From positions 1-5,618 of the forward strand of contig CALEJM010000102.1 of assembly GCA_937898265.1 (NCBI GenBank): a DNA stretch of 5,618 nucleotides, read 5' to 3'. The position numbers and the translations under genes are program-made. The notes beneath the pieces were generated by a model. That model did not search any database. It was not told the DNA's origin and saw only the letters and a program-made list of their open reading frames with translations. This stretch comes from an uncultured Porphyromonadaceae bacterium (GTDB lineage Bacteria; Bacteroidota; Bacteroidia; Bacteroidales; Paludibacteraceae). Below, piece after piece: positions 1 through 5,618 of the stretch (positions within the stretch are counted from its first letter, which is position 1; every line of letters begins with the position of its first letter).

Positions 1-34
1 AAGTAAACGTTAACGACTACCTTAACGATAACCC

Positions 35-67
35 AGCCCTCGCTTAACCACAGCGAGGGCTTTTTTT
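35..67 (+). terminator. Rho-independent terminator of an upstream plus-strand gene or RNA
   Basis: AGCCCTCGC (35-43) pairs perfectly with GCGAGGGCT (53-61). T44 and A52 can add a tenth pair, leaving a 7-nt loop, and a run of seven T follows (61-67). There is no T run on the other side, so it works for plus-strand transcripts only. Whatever it terminates lies off the left edge. TAA triplets occur in all three forward frames between 4 and 47, so the end of a preceding coding frame cannot be placed. TTAACGA occurs twice just before the stem (10-16 and 22-28), with no evident meaning. Confidence 0.9.
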
Positions 68-84
68 GTCCGCCAATGAACAGG

Positions 85-127
85 TAAAAAAACAGCAAAC
101 CCCAAGAAGCATTGAACTCCTTGGGGT
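85..127 (-). terminator. Rho-independent terminator of the unknown-function gene
   Basis: Read on the minus strand, an 8-bp stem (120-127 with 99-106, core CCCCAAG/CTTGGGG) closes a 13-nt loop. It is followed by TTTGCTG and then seven T (92-86). It starts 22 bp after the stop codon of the minus-strand gene at 150-971. The T tract is interrupted by GCTG, so termination may be less sharp than at the other three terminators. With the plus-strand terminator at 35-67 it forms a convergent gene boundary. Confidence 0.8.
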
Positions 128-149
128 CGCCAAAAGAATAGAGACCTAC

Positions 150-971
150 TTAAGCAGCGTCCTCGTTTGCTGGTGTCGTTGCCTCTGCTGTCTCAGCCGT
201 CTCGTCGGCAGTTGTTGATGACGTCTCTTCCGAGTTGCTCTCCTCCTCAGAATGATTCCGATTAGCGATGCGAGTGGCACGGCTCTTCGCGATGGTGGTG
301 TAGATAATTACCAACTCGTTGATTTGCGCCTGCAGTTGCATGAGCGCAAGGTCGCCTGTCACTCCAACACAAACGTAAAGATTCATGTAGAAGAACTCGA
401 ACAGTTGGAAGACATCACACTTCTTCTCTGTGAAACAACTGTGTGATGCACCATTGTCCACGCGGTTTTGATACACTTGAGCGTAATCATTGGCAACCAC
501 TGCAAGTTGCGCCCTCCAATCCTCGAGAAACGTGCCGGTGAGATCTGCCGGTTTCCAAGCCGCGTCGAAGTTGTTTACCAACGCATTCAACAACTCTGAA
601 GCATTGGTGCGCAACACCTTCGTCGGTAGGTGCTCCAACAAGTCCAAAGCTTTCGTAGCCATGGCAGCTTCTTGCTGATTGTTGCTTCGCTTGTAACCCT
701 TCAGCAAGTAGCGGGTACTAACCCAAAACTGCTGAACACGTTTCACAGCGTCTTCCACCAATCTGCTGTCAACACCCTTTGGCGCTTCAACAATCTGATT
801 CAACTCTGCGACTTGGTCTGCCAGAACGGCAACCGAGTCTACTAACATTGGTTCGTTCACATCTTTAGCCAAATCTACTACCTTTGAGTAGAAAGTTGGT
901 TGGAACGCAATCGGCAGCCTTTTGATGCTGCTCAACGGCAAATATGCCGTTTTCTTTGTTTGTATTATCAT
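150..971 (-). CDS. Helical protein of unknown function, probably DUF6261-like
   Basis: This gene encodes 273 residues; no enzymatic motif is visible. The overall look (N-terminal LPLSSIKRLP-type segment, then long amphipathic helices to about residue 235) resembles a Bacteroidales family I know as DUF6261. That assignment is from memory of family style, not from a search. Four cysteines are present (179, 185, 201 and one-off spacing in the C-terminal half includes CFTEKKC at 179-185), but they form no clear metal site. I see no signal peptide and no convincing membrane segment, although residues 192-225 are quite hydrophobic. Residues 240-273 form an acidic Glu/Thr/Ser/Ala low-complexity tail, probably disordered. 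The ATG at 971 is preceded by an A/T-rich tract rather than a Shine-Dalgarno sequence, as is usual in this phylum. The gene is monocistronic in the window: a terminator follows at 85-127 and a possible promoter lies at 1208-1215. Coding is certain from length and composition; function is unknown. Confidence 0.85.
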   Translation of the reverse strand: MIIQTKKTAYLPLSSIKRLPIAFQPTFYSKVVDLAKDVNEPMLVDSVAVLADQVAELNQIVEAPKGVDSRLVEDAVKRVQQFWVSTRYLLKGYKRSNNQQEAAMATKALDLLEHLPTKVLRTNASELLNALVNNFDAAWKPADLTGTFLEDWRAQLAVVANDYAQVYQNRVDNGASHSCFTEKKCDVFQLFEFFYMNLYVCVGVTGDLALMQLQAQINELVIIYTTIAKSRATRIANRNHSEEESNSEETSSTTADETAETAEATTPANEDAA

Positions 972-1200
972 GAAAAATTTTTTTTGGTCCCATAAGAGAA
1001 TTCAATGCACAGGGACATTGGTTTAGGTGCTGCATTTGAAGTTTTTAGGTTATTAGTTGTGTGATACGTTTCAGTCTAAAAACGTCGTTTCGATACTATA
1101 TAACGCTAAAAACAATCGTCTCTCGCACCTTTAGCCTTTTATGTATTTCAAAGAACACTTTCAGTAGTACCACAAGAAATAGGTTCTGGTTTTTCTTGTC
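972..1200 (-). promoter_or_regulatory. Possible long 5' leader of the unknown-function gene
   Basis: If transcription starts just after the candidate -7 element at 1208-1215, the mRNA carries about 230 nt before the ATG at 971. Three small structures can be drawn in it. The first is an 8-bp hairpin at its very start (1172-1199). The second is GCTAAA (1105-1110) with TTTAGC (1130-1135). The third is a possible pseudoknot at 987-1020. No known riboswitch class is recognisable. The 63-codon plus-strand frame at 1061-1252 has no protein-like character and is treated as chance. The leader itself is inferred, since the promoter lacks a good -33 element. Confidence 0.35.
1172..1199 (-). other. Hairpin at the predicted 5' end of the leader
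   Basis: ACAAGAAA (1172-1179) and TTTCTTGT (1192-1199) are perfect 8-bp inverted repeats with a 12-nt loop. On the minus strand this stem begins within a few bases of where transcription from the TATCTTTG element would start. That position suits a 5'-terminal stem-loop, which can stabilise an mRNA. It is A/T-rich and not followed by a T run on either strand that would make it a good terminator. Confidence 0.4.
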
Positions 1201-1207
1201 TGTGTTA

Positions 1208-1215
1208 CAAAGATA
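1208..1215 (-). promoter_or_regulatory. Candidate Bacteroidetes -7 promoter element
   Basis: The minus strand reads TATCTTTG, an exact match to the Bacteroidetes primary sigma-factor -7 consensus TAnnTTTG. It is the only exact match I found on the minus strand between 972 and 1500. The expected TTTG about 19-21 bp upstream is weak (ACTG at best), and the distance to the ATG at 971 is long. It would drive the gene at 150-971. Confidence 0.4.
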
Positions 1216-1457
1216 CAACCTTTTCAACTGCGCCCAGTTCTTATTTATATAATTGTAATGCCCAATAAACAATTTTACTTATCGCACTATAAAACAGCAT
1301 CTTGCAACACTTATTTTCGCCCATTTCCGGAAAAACTTCCGAAAAATCTTTAATTCCGCAGCTGCTGTTTCATCATTTTTTTCTGGATAAATACCTCCAC
1401 CATCAAAAGCACCAGCGGCAGTAATATCGGTAGCACTATATATAAGGCATGATGGTT
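1216..1457. other. Intergenic A/T-rich stretch without a convincing gene
   Basis: No supported gene lies here. A minus-strand frame of 82 codons (1279-1527) crosses the stretch, but it begins inside the first unit of the 84-bp repeat and has no visible promoter. Its N-terminal third is simply repeat read backwards. The remainder (an ATDITAAGAFDGGG-like segment, then a basic stretch) could be a gene remnant, which I cannot confirm. A 10-bp palindrome TTTCCGGAAA lies at 1324-1333, and CGGAA/TTCCG (1328-1332 with 1337-1341) can form a small hairpin. Confidence 0.5.
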
Positions 1458-1488
1458 TTGCAACTTTGCTGCGAGCCGAAACTGTTTG
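1458..1488. repeat. Decayed half copy of the 84-bp repeat
   Basis: This stretch begins TTGCAACTTTGC and continues through GCGAGCCGAAAC to TTTG. It matches the first half of the repeat unit (TTGCAAGTTTGCAACGAG, then TCCGAAC, then GGTTTG) with scattered substitutions and small gaps. It sits immediately before the first recognisable unit, which suggests the array was once longer at this end. Confidence 0.5.
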
Positions 1489-1495
1489 ATTTATG

Positions 1496-1727
1496 GTTAT
1501 TGCAAGTTTGCAATGGGTCCGAACCATTCAGTTTGCGTTAACTGCAACTTTACAATTTCTACAAACACTTCGGATTGGAGTTATTGCAAGTTTGCAACGA
1601 GTCCGAACCATTCGGTTTGCATGGATTGCAACTTTGCAATTTCTACAAACACTTCGGTTGGGGGTTATTGCAAGTTTGCAACGAGTCCGAACTATTCGGT
1701 TTGAACTTGCGTCAACATTGCAATTCT
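1496..1727. repeat. Tandem array of an 84-bp non-coding repeat, about 2.75 units
   Basis: Units start at 1496, 1580 and 1664, each with GTTATTGCAAGTTTGCAA, giving an exact 84-bp period. By hand comparison units 1 and 2 differ at 11 of 84 positions. The first 40 bases of unit 3 differ from unit 2 at one position, after which unit 3 decays and is still recognisable to about 1727 (CAACATTGCAATT). Within unit 2 the arms TTGCAAGTTTGCAA (1584-1597) and TTGCAACTTTGCAA (1626-1639) can pair over 12 of 14 positions around a central CCGAA/TTCGG hairpin (1603-1607 with 1611-1615), so the unit is one long imperfect inverted repeat. Because 84 is a multiple of three, all three forward frames stay open across the array. 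The resulting overlapping frames of 72-79 codons are by-products and not genes. No transposase or cas gene is nearby. Biological role unknown. Confidence 0.9.
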
Positions 1728-1883
1728 TGTGATTACAATAGGAATTTGTTCAGAAACTTTCGCTACAGTGGTATCAAGGCTATACTACTCGGTCGCATTG
1801 TTTCTTGGACGTAGTATCGCATTAGCACAAGTGAAATTTTTTCCGACATAAACCGAAATTTGCCATCATCATTCCCTATTCTT
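1728..1883. other. Intergenic spacer upstream of the rubrerythrin promoter
   Basis: There is no gene here. The only structure I see is a perfect 7-bp inverted repeat, ATACTAC (1782-1788) and GTAGTAT (1811-1817), with a 22-nt gap. It lies about 67 bp upstream of the rubrerythrin -33 element. It could be a regulator site or chance. Confidence 0.4.
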
Positions 1884-1915
1884 TTTGGTTCAAATGAAGA
1901 AAATCATTACTTTTG
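1884..1915 (+). promoter_or_regulatory. Bacteroidetes-type promoter of the rubrerythrin gene
   Basis: TTTG (1884-1887), then 20 bp, then TACTTTTG (1908-1915) matches the Bacteroidetes primary sigma-factor consensus TTTG-N19-21-TAnnTTTG at every defined position. Transcription would start at about 1920-1925, giving a leader of roughly 35-40 nt before the ATG at 1960. The leader is A/T-rich with no Shine-Dalgarno sequence, as expected. The elements overlap the in-frame codons upstream of 1960, which argues against starting translation there. Confidence 0.85.
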
Positions 1916-1959
1916 CAACACGAAAATCAAACAACAAACTACTTAAATTTTATAAGACT

Positions 1960-2499
1960 ATGGCAAACAAATATGCCGGTACACAAACCGAGAAAAACCT
2001 CGAAGCCGCTTTCGCTGGCGAGAGTCAGGCACGTAATAAATATACATACTTTGCATCTGTAGCAAAGAAAGAGGGTTTTGAGCAGATGAGCGAGATTTTC
2101 CTCAAGACCGCCGAGAACGAGAAAGAACACGCTAAGATGTGGTTCAAAGAGCTTCAAGGCATCGGCACAACAGCAGAGAACCTTGCACAGGCTGCTGAGG
2201 GCGAGAACCACGAGTGGACCGACATGTACGAAGGTTTCGCCAAGACAGCCGAGGAAGAGGGTTTCACAGCTTTGGCAAAGAAATTCCGTATGGTGGCTGC
2301 TATCGAGAAACGCCACGAGGAGCGTTATCGTGCTCTGCTCCGCAACATCGAGACTCAAGAGGTGTTCGCTAAGAGCGAGGTTAAGGTATGGGAATGCCGT
2401 AACTGCGGTCACATCGTAGTTGGTGAGAAAGCTCCTGCTGCTTGTGCCGTATGCGCTCATCCTCAGTCGTTCTTTGAGGTTCACGTTGACAATTTCTAA
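1960..2499 (+). CDS. rbr: Rubrerythrin (diiron peroxidase with rubredoxin domain)
   Basis: This gene encodes 179 residues, a usual length for classical rubrerythrin. The protein is a cytoplasmic non-haem diiron enzyme that reduces hydrogen peroxide to water in anaerobes, with electrons entering through its rubredoxin-like centre. Residues 1-135 form the ferritin-like four-helix bundle. Its candidate iron ligands are E21, E54-x2-H57, E82-x2-E85 and E116-x2-H119, all present in the expected order. Residues 143-175 form the rubredoxin domain with C146-x2-C149 and C162-x2-C165, a 12-residue gap between pairs, and the family-typical AHPQSFFEV ending. The frame is open upstream to TTG 1885 and ATG 1894, but those codons overlap the promoter. 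ATG 1960 gives the standard [14 protein letters not shown] start. With its own promoter (1884-1915) and terminator (2520-2554) it is a single-gene unit. Peroxide- or oxygen-responsive control is likely for this family, but no regulator site is identified here. Confidence 0.97.
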   Translation: MANKYAGTQTEKNLEAAFAGESQARNKYTYFASVAKKEGFEQMSEIFLKTAENEKEHAKMWFKELQGIGTTAENLAQAAEGENHEWTDMYEGFAKTAEEEGFTALAKKFRMVAAIEKRHEERYRALLRNIETQEVFAKSEVKVWECRNCGHIVVGEKAPAACAVCAHPQSFFEVHVDNF

Positions 2500-2519
2500 T
2501 CCACCAAACAGATAAAGTG

Positions 2520-2554
2520 AAACACCTGCTCCCAATTAGAGCAGGTGTTTTTTT
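2520..2554 (+). terminator. Rho-independent terminator of rubrerythrin
   Basis: AACACCTGCTC (2521-2531) pairs perfectly with GAGCAGGTGTT (2539-2549) around a 7-nt loop, and A2520-T2550 adds a twelfth pair. The T run spans 2548-2554. The stem starts 20 bp after the stop codon. Outer AGTGAA (2516-2521) and TTCACT (2556-2561) are also complementary, so the structure could extend past the T tract in read-through RNA. Confidence 0.95.
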
Positions 2555-2578
2555 GTTCACTCCCCTACTTTGAGCAAC

Positions 2579-2609
2579 AAAAAAAGCCGAGAGCAGATGC
2601 CCTCGGCTT
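2579..2609 (-). terminator. Rho-independent terminator of rpoC
   Basis: On the minus strand AAGCCGAG (2609-2602) pairs with CTCGGCTT (2591-2584) around a 10-nt loop, and seven T follow or overlap the stem end (2585-2579). It lies 22 bp after the rpoC stop codon. It ends transcription of the operon that enters from the right edge. Only about 24 bp separate it from the rubrerythrin terminator. Confidence 0.92.
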
Positions 2610-2631
2610 CGTTATTTTAGATTACGAAAGT

Positions 2632-5618
2632 TTAGTTCTCGCTTTCTGGGAGTTCGTTCTCAGCCTCTTCGTTGGAAGCGTTAGAGATACGCTCGTAGTC
2701 TTCCTGTGACATGACAACCAAGCGCTCGTATTCGCGCAAGCCTGTACCAGCAGGGATCTTATGACCAACGATAACGTTCTCTTTCATTCCCTCCAAGTAG
2801 TCAACCTTACCGTTGATAGCGGCTTCGTTGAGCACCTTGGTGGTCTCCTGGAAGGAAGCAGCAGACATGAAGCTACGTGTTTGGAGAGCGGCACGGGTGA
2901 TACCTTGCAACATCTGTGTTGAGGTAGCAGGACGTGCATCGCGAACTTCAACGACTTTCTTGTCGCGACGTTTCAAAGAGCTGTTCTCGTCTCTCAAACG
3001 ACGTGCTGTGATGATCTGACCATTAGAGAATTGCTCTGAGTCGCCTTTGTCGGTTACGACTTTCTTGCCCCAGATTTGGTCGTTCTCGTCCATGAACTCG
3101 AACTTGTCAACAACCTGACCTTCAAGGAAGCGTGTATCGCCAGCGTCGTCGATAGTCACCTTGCTCATCATCTGACGAACGATGATTTCGAAGTGCTTAT
3201 CGTTGATTTTTACACCTTGGAGACGGTATACGCTTTGAACCTCGTTGACGATGTACTCTTGAACAGCGGTAGGACCCTTGATAGCCAAGATGTCGGCTGG
3301 AGTGATAGCGCCGTCAGAGAGTGCGGTGCCGGCACGAACGTAGTCTTGCTCTTGAACGAGAATCTGTTTTGACAGTGGCACGAGGTATTTCTTCTCTTCG
3401 CCAGTCTTAGAGGTAACAGAGATTTCGCGGTTACCACGTTTGATGCGGCCGAAGGATACCTCACCGTCGATTTCAGATACGATAGCAGGGTTGGATGGGT
3501 TACGTGCCTCAAACAACTCGGTAACACGTGGAAGACCACCGGTGATATCGCCTACCTTACTTGTAGCGCGTGGAATCTTAACCAAGAGGTCACCAGCTTT
3601 GACAACAGCGTTGTCGGTGGCTACCAAGTGAGCACCTACTGGGAGGTTGTAGGTATAGATGGTCTCGCCAGCCTCGTTAAGGATGAGGATTGACGGAGTC
3701 TTTGAACGGTCTTTAGACTCAATGATGATCTTGTCGCTTACACCAGAAGCAGCGTCGGCGTCAACGGTGTAGGTTTGACCTTCAATGAGGTTTTCGAACT
3801 TAATCTTACCAGCGTATTCGGTAACGAGAACGGCGTTGAATGGGTCCCATTCGCAAATCTTGTCGCCTTTCTTAACGAGGTCGCCGTTGTTGACGTAGAG
3901 TTTTGAACCGTATTGGATAGCCTGTGTGGTGAGGGCAACTTTAGTTACCTCGTCGACGATACGGGCTTCAGCCAAACGACCAACGACTACTTTATATGGT
4001 GCACCGTCGTTTTCAACGTCTACGGTACGGAGTTCATCGATTTCGATGCGACCATCGTAGCTGGCAATCAAGCTTGACTCAGCAGATGAGTGAGAAGCAA
4101 CACCACCGACGTGGAAGGTACGAAGTGTCAACTGTGTACCAGGCTCACCGATTGACTGAGCAGCGATAACGCCGACAGATTCGCCTTTGTTGACCAACTG
4201 ACCAGTGGCAAGGTTGCGGCCATAGCACTTAGCGCAGACACCACGACGGAGTTCGCAAGTGAGCACGGAACGAACCTCTACCTGCTCGATTGGTGAGGCT
4301 TGGATGATTGAGGCGATGCGCTCGTCAATCAACTCGCCTGAGGCAACGATGAGTTCGCCAGTGAGAGGGTGGATGATATCGTGAACAGAGACACGACCGA
4401 GGATGCGCTCGCTGAGTGAGGCAACAACGTCTTCTTTGTTCTTGATTTCGGTCATCACTACGCCACGGAGGGTACCGCAGTCTTCTGCGTTGATGATTAC
4501 GTCGTGTGATACGTCAACGAGACGACGGGTGAGGTAACCTGCGTCGGCAGTTTTCAACGCGGTATCAGCCAAACCTTTACGAGCACCGTGAGTAGAGATG
4601 AAGTACTCCAACACTGACAGACCTTCTTTAAAGTTCGCCAAGATAGGGTTCTCAATGATTTGACCGCCTTCGGCACCTGCTTTCTGAGGTTTAGCCATCA
4701 AACCACGCATACCGGAGAGCTGACGAATCTGGTCTTTACTACCACGGGCACCAGAGTCCAACATCATATATACTGAGTTGAAGCCTTGGTTGTCGGCCTC
4801 GAAGTGCTCCATAACCTTCTTGGTCAGTTTGTCGTTGACGGTGTTCCAAGCGTCGATGACTTGGTTATAACGTTCGTTGTTGGTGATGATACCATCGTTG
4901 AAGTCGTCAACAATGCCTTGAATCTCTTCGTAACCAGCTTGTACCAAATCAGCCTTTTCTTCAGGGATGATGATATCGGCAAGGTTGAATGACAGACCGC
5001 CGCGGAACGCCATGTAGTAACCGAGGTTCTTGATGTCGTCGAGGAACTGTGCTGTGCGTGCAACACCGCAAGCTTCGATGACGCGGCCGATGATGTCGCG
5101 GAGAGATTTCTTAGAGATCAACTCGTTGAGGTAACCAACCTGCTCTGGTACATATTTATTAATAATAACACGACCAACAGTGGTTTCAACAATGTGGTTG
5201 ATTTTGTCGCCAAGTTGGAGGTTAGGATAGTCTTTGGCGTTCTCTTTCTTGACAACGTCGTCAACTTTCACCTTGATGATGGCGTGGATGTCAACCTTCT
5301 TCTCGTTGTAGGCAATCTCTACCTCTTCTGGAGAATAGAAGGTGATGCCCTCACCAGCTACTGGGTGCTCTGGAGTGCTGCGACGACCTTTACTGATATA
5401 GTAAAGACCAAGCACCATATCCTGTGAAGGCACTGTGATAGGAGCGCCGTTGGCAGGGTTGAGGATGTTATGTGATGCCAACATCAACAATTGTGCTTCC
5501 AAAACAGCCTCGTTGCTCAATGGCAAGTGGACAGCCATCTGGTCGCCGTCGAAGTCGGCGTTAAATGCAGTACATGCAAGTGGGTGGAGTTGGATTGCTT
5601 TACCCTCAATCATCTTAG
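2632..5618 (-). CDS. rpoC: DNA-directed RNA polymerase beta' subunit, C-terminal about 70% (5' end off the window)
   Basis: Beta' forms the catalytic clamp half of RNA polymerase. The frame is open to the right edge. The ATG at 5613 is internal (E. coli reads [12 protein letters not shown] here), so about 440 N-terminal residues are missing from the window, not from the gene. Numbering from that Met, the 993 residues show these elements in order. The active-site loop NADFDGDQ is at 18-25, with Mg-binding Asp 20, 22 and 24. GLMAKP to [15 protein letters not shown] (304-368) leads into the bridge helix, with about six extra residues (KAGAEG region, 311-317) relative to E. coli. Zinc cysteines are 379, 453, 460 and 463, with the same spacing as E. 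coli 814/888/895/898. The trigger loop [10 protein letters not shown] is at 492-501, with R498 and H501 (E. coli R933 and H936) and Leu 497 where E. coli has Met932. Residues of roughly 510-680 form an SI3-like beta-rich insertion. C-terminal clamp motifs [22 protein letters not shown] and [14 protein letters not shown] follow. The end is acidic. No frameshift is seen. rpoB would be expected just off the right edge. Confidence 0.98.
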   Translation of the reverse strand, partial: KMIEGKAIQLHPLACTAFNADFDGDQMAVHLPLSNEAVLEAQLLMLASHNILNPANGAPITVPSQDMVLGLYYISKGRRSTPEHPVAGEGITFYSPEEVEIAYNEKKVDIHAIIKVKVDDVVKKENAKDYPNLQLGDKINHIVETTVGRVIINKYVPEQVGYLNELISKKSLRDIIGRVIEACGVARTAQFLDDIKNLGYYMAFRGGLSFNLADIIIPEEKADLVQAGYEEIQGIVDDFNDGIITNNERYNQVIDAWNTVNDKLTKKVMEHFEADNQGFNSVYMMLDSGARGSKDQIRQLSGMRGLMAKPQKAGAEGGQIIENPILANFKEGLSVLEYFISTHGARKGLADTALKTADAGYLTRRLVDVSHDVIINAEDCGTLRGVVMTEIKNKEDVVASLSERILGRVSVHDIIHPLTGELIVASGELIDERIASIIQASPIEQVEVRSVLTCELRRGVCAKCYGRNLATGQLVNKGESVGVIAAQSIGEPGTQLTLRTFHVGGVASHSSAESSLIASYDGRIEIDELRTVDVENDGAPYKVVVGRLAEARIVDEVTKVALTTQAIQYGSKLYVNNGDLVKKGDKICEWDPFNAVLVTEYAGKIKFENLIEGQTYTVDADAASGVSDKIIIESKDRSKTPSILILNEAGETIYTYNLPVGAHLVATDNAVVKAGDLLVKIPRATSKVGDITGGLPRVTELFEARNPSNPAIVSEIDGEVSFGRIKRGNREISVTSKTGEEKKYLVPLSKQILVQEQDYVRAGTALSDGAITPADILAIKGPTAVQEYIVNEVQSVYRLQGVKINDKHFEIIVRQMMSKVTIDDAGDTRFLEGQVVDKFEFMDENDQIWGKKVVTDKGDSEQFSNGQIITARRLRDENSSLKRRDKKVVEVRDARPATSTQMLQGITRAALQTRSFMSAASFQETTKVLNEAAINGKVDYLEGMKENVIVGHKIPAGTGLREYERLVVMSQEDYERISNASNEEAENELPESEN

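Noticed and set aside
1105..1135. GCTAAA/TTTAGC stem as a plus-strand terminator
   Set aside because: It has only 6 bp with a 19-nt loop and a short, interrupted T tail, and no plus-strand gene ends before it.
1279..1527. Minus-strand frame of 82 codons
   Set aside because: Its start codon and first third lie in the repeat, no promoter precedes it, and no family is recognisable. A gene remnant cannot be excluded.
1458..1727. CRISPR array
   Set aside because: The whole 84-bp unit repeats without variable spacers between constant short repeats, and no cas genes are present.
1486..1814. Three overlapping plus-strand frames of 72-79 codons with repeats of 28 residues
   Set aside because: They are the three forward readings of the 84-bp repeat, which stays open in every frame because 84 is divisible by three. 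None has a promoter, and all three frames cannot be coding together.
1939..2535. Minus-strand 198-codon frame opposite rubrerythrin
   Set aside because: It is the complementary shadow of a gene with clear iron-ligand and cysteine motifs.
5611..5613. ATG at 5613 as the true start of beta'
   Set aside because: It falls inside the conserved core just before the catalytic NADFDGDQ motif, and the frame continues to the edge. About 440 residues lie outside the window.

Overview
The window looks like chromosomal DNA from an anaerobic member of the Bacteroidetes, most likely order Bacteroidales. Four things point that way. The RNA polymerase beta' C-terminal portion has an extra segment next to the bridge-helix region that I recall as typical of this phylum. 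A rubrerythrin gene is preceded by a textbook Bacteroidetes promoter (TTTG, 20 bp, TAnnTTTG). No start codon has an obvious Shine-Dalgarno sequence. One protein resembles a family I associate with Bacteroidales (DUF6261). Genus cannot be fixed from this sequence alone.

Layout from left to right. At 35-67 lies a strong plus-strand intrinsic terminator for a gene or RNA ending off the left edge. It faces the minus-strand terminator (85-127) of a 273-residue helical protein of unknown function (150-971, minus). That gene may have a long leader of about 230 nt, running from a possible promoter at 1208-1215 and containing an end hairpin and a possible small pseudoknot next to the start codon. From about 1216 to 1880 there is no convincing gene. 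This gap holds an array of an 84-bp repeat (1496-1727, about 2.75 copies, plus a decayed half copy at 1458-1488). Each unit is built around TTGCAA palindromes and a CCGAA/TTCGG hairpin. The rubrerythrin gene (1960-2499, plus) follows with its own promoter and terminator, so it appears to be a single-gene unit. It converges on rpoC (2632 to the right edge, minus), whose last roughly 993 codons are present and which ends in its own terminator.

Functionally the two recognised genes are unrelated neighbours: a housekeeping transcription subunit and an oxidative-stress enzyme of anaerobes, separated by back-to-back terminators. I see no defence, mobile or biosynthetic system here. The most unusual feature is the non-coding 84-bp repeat array. 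The unexplained parts are that array and the long leader of the unknown gene.
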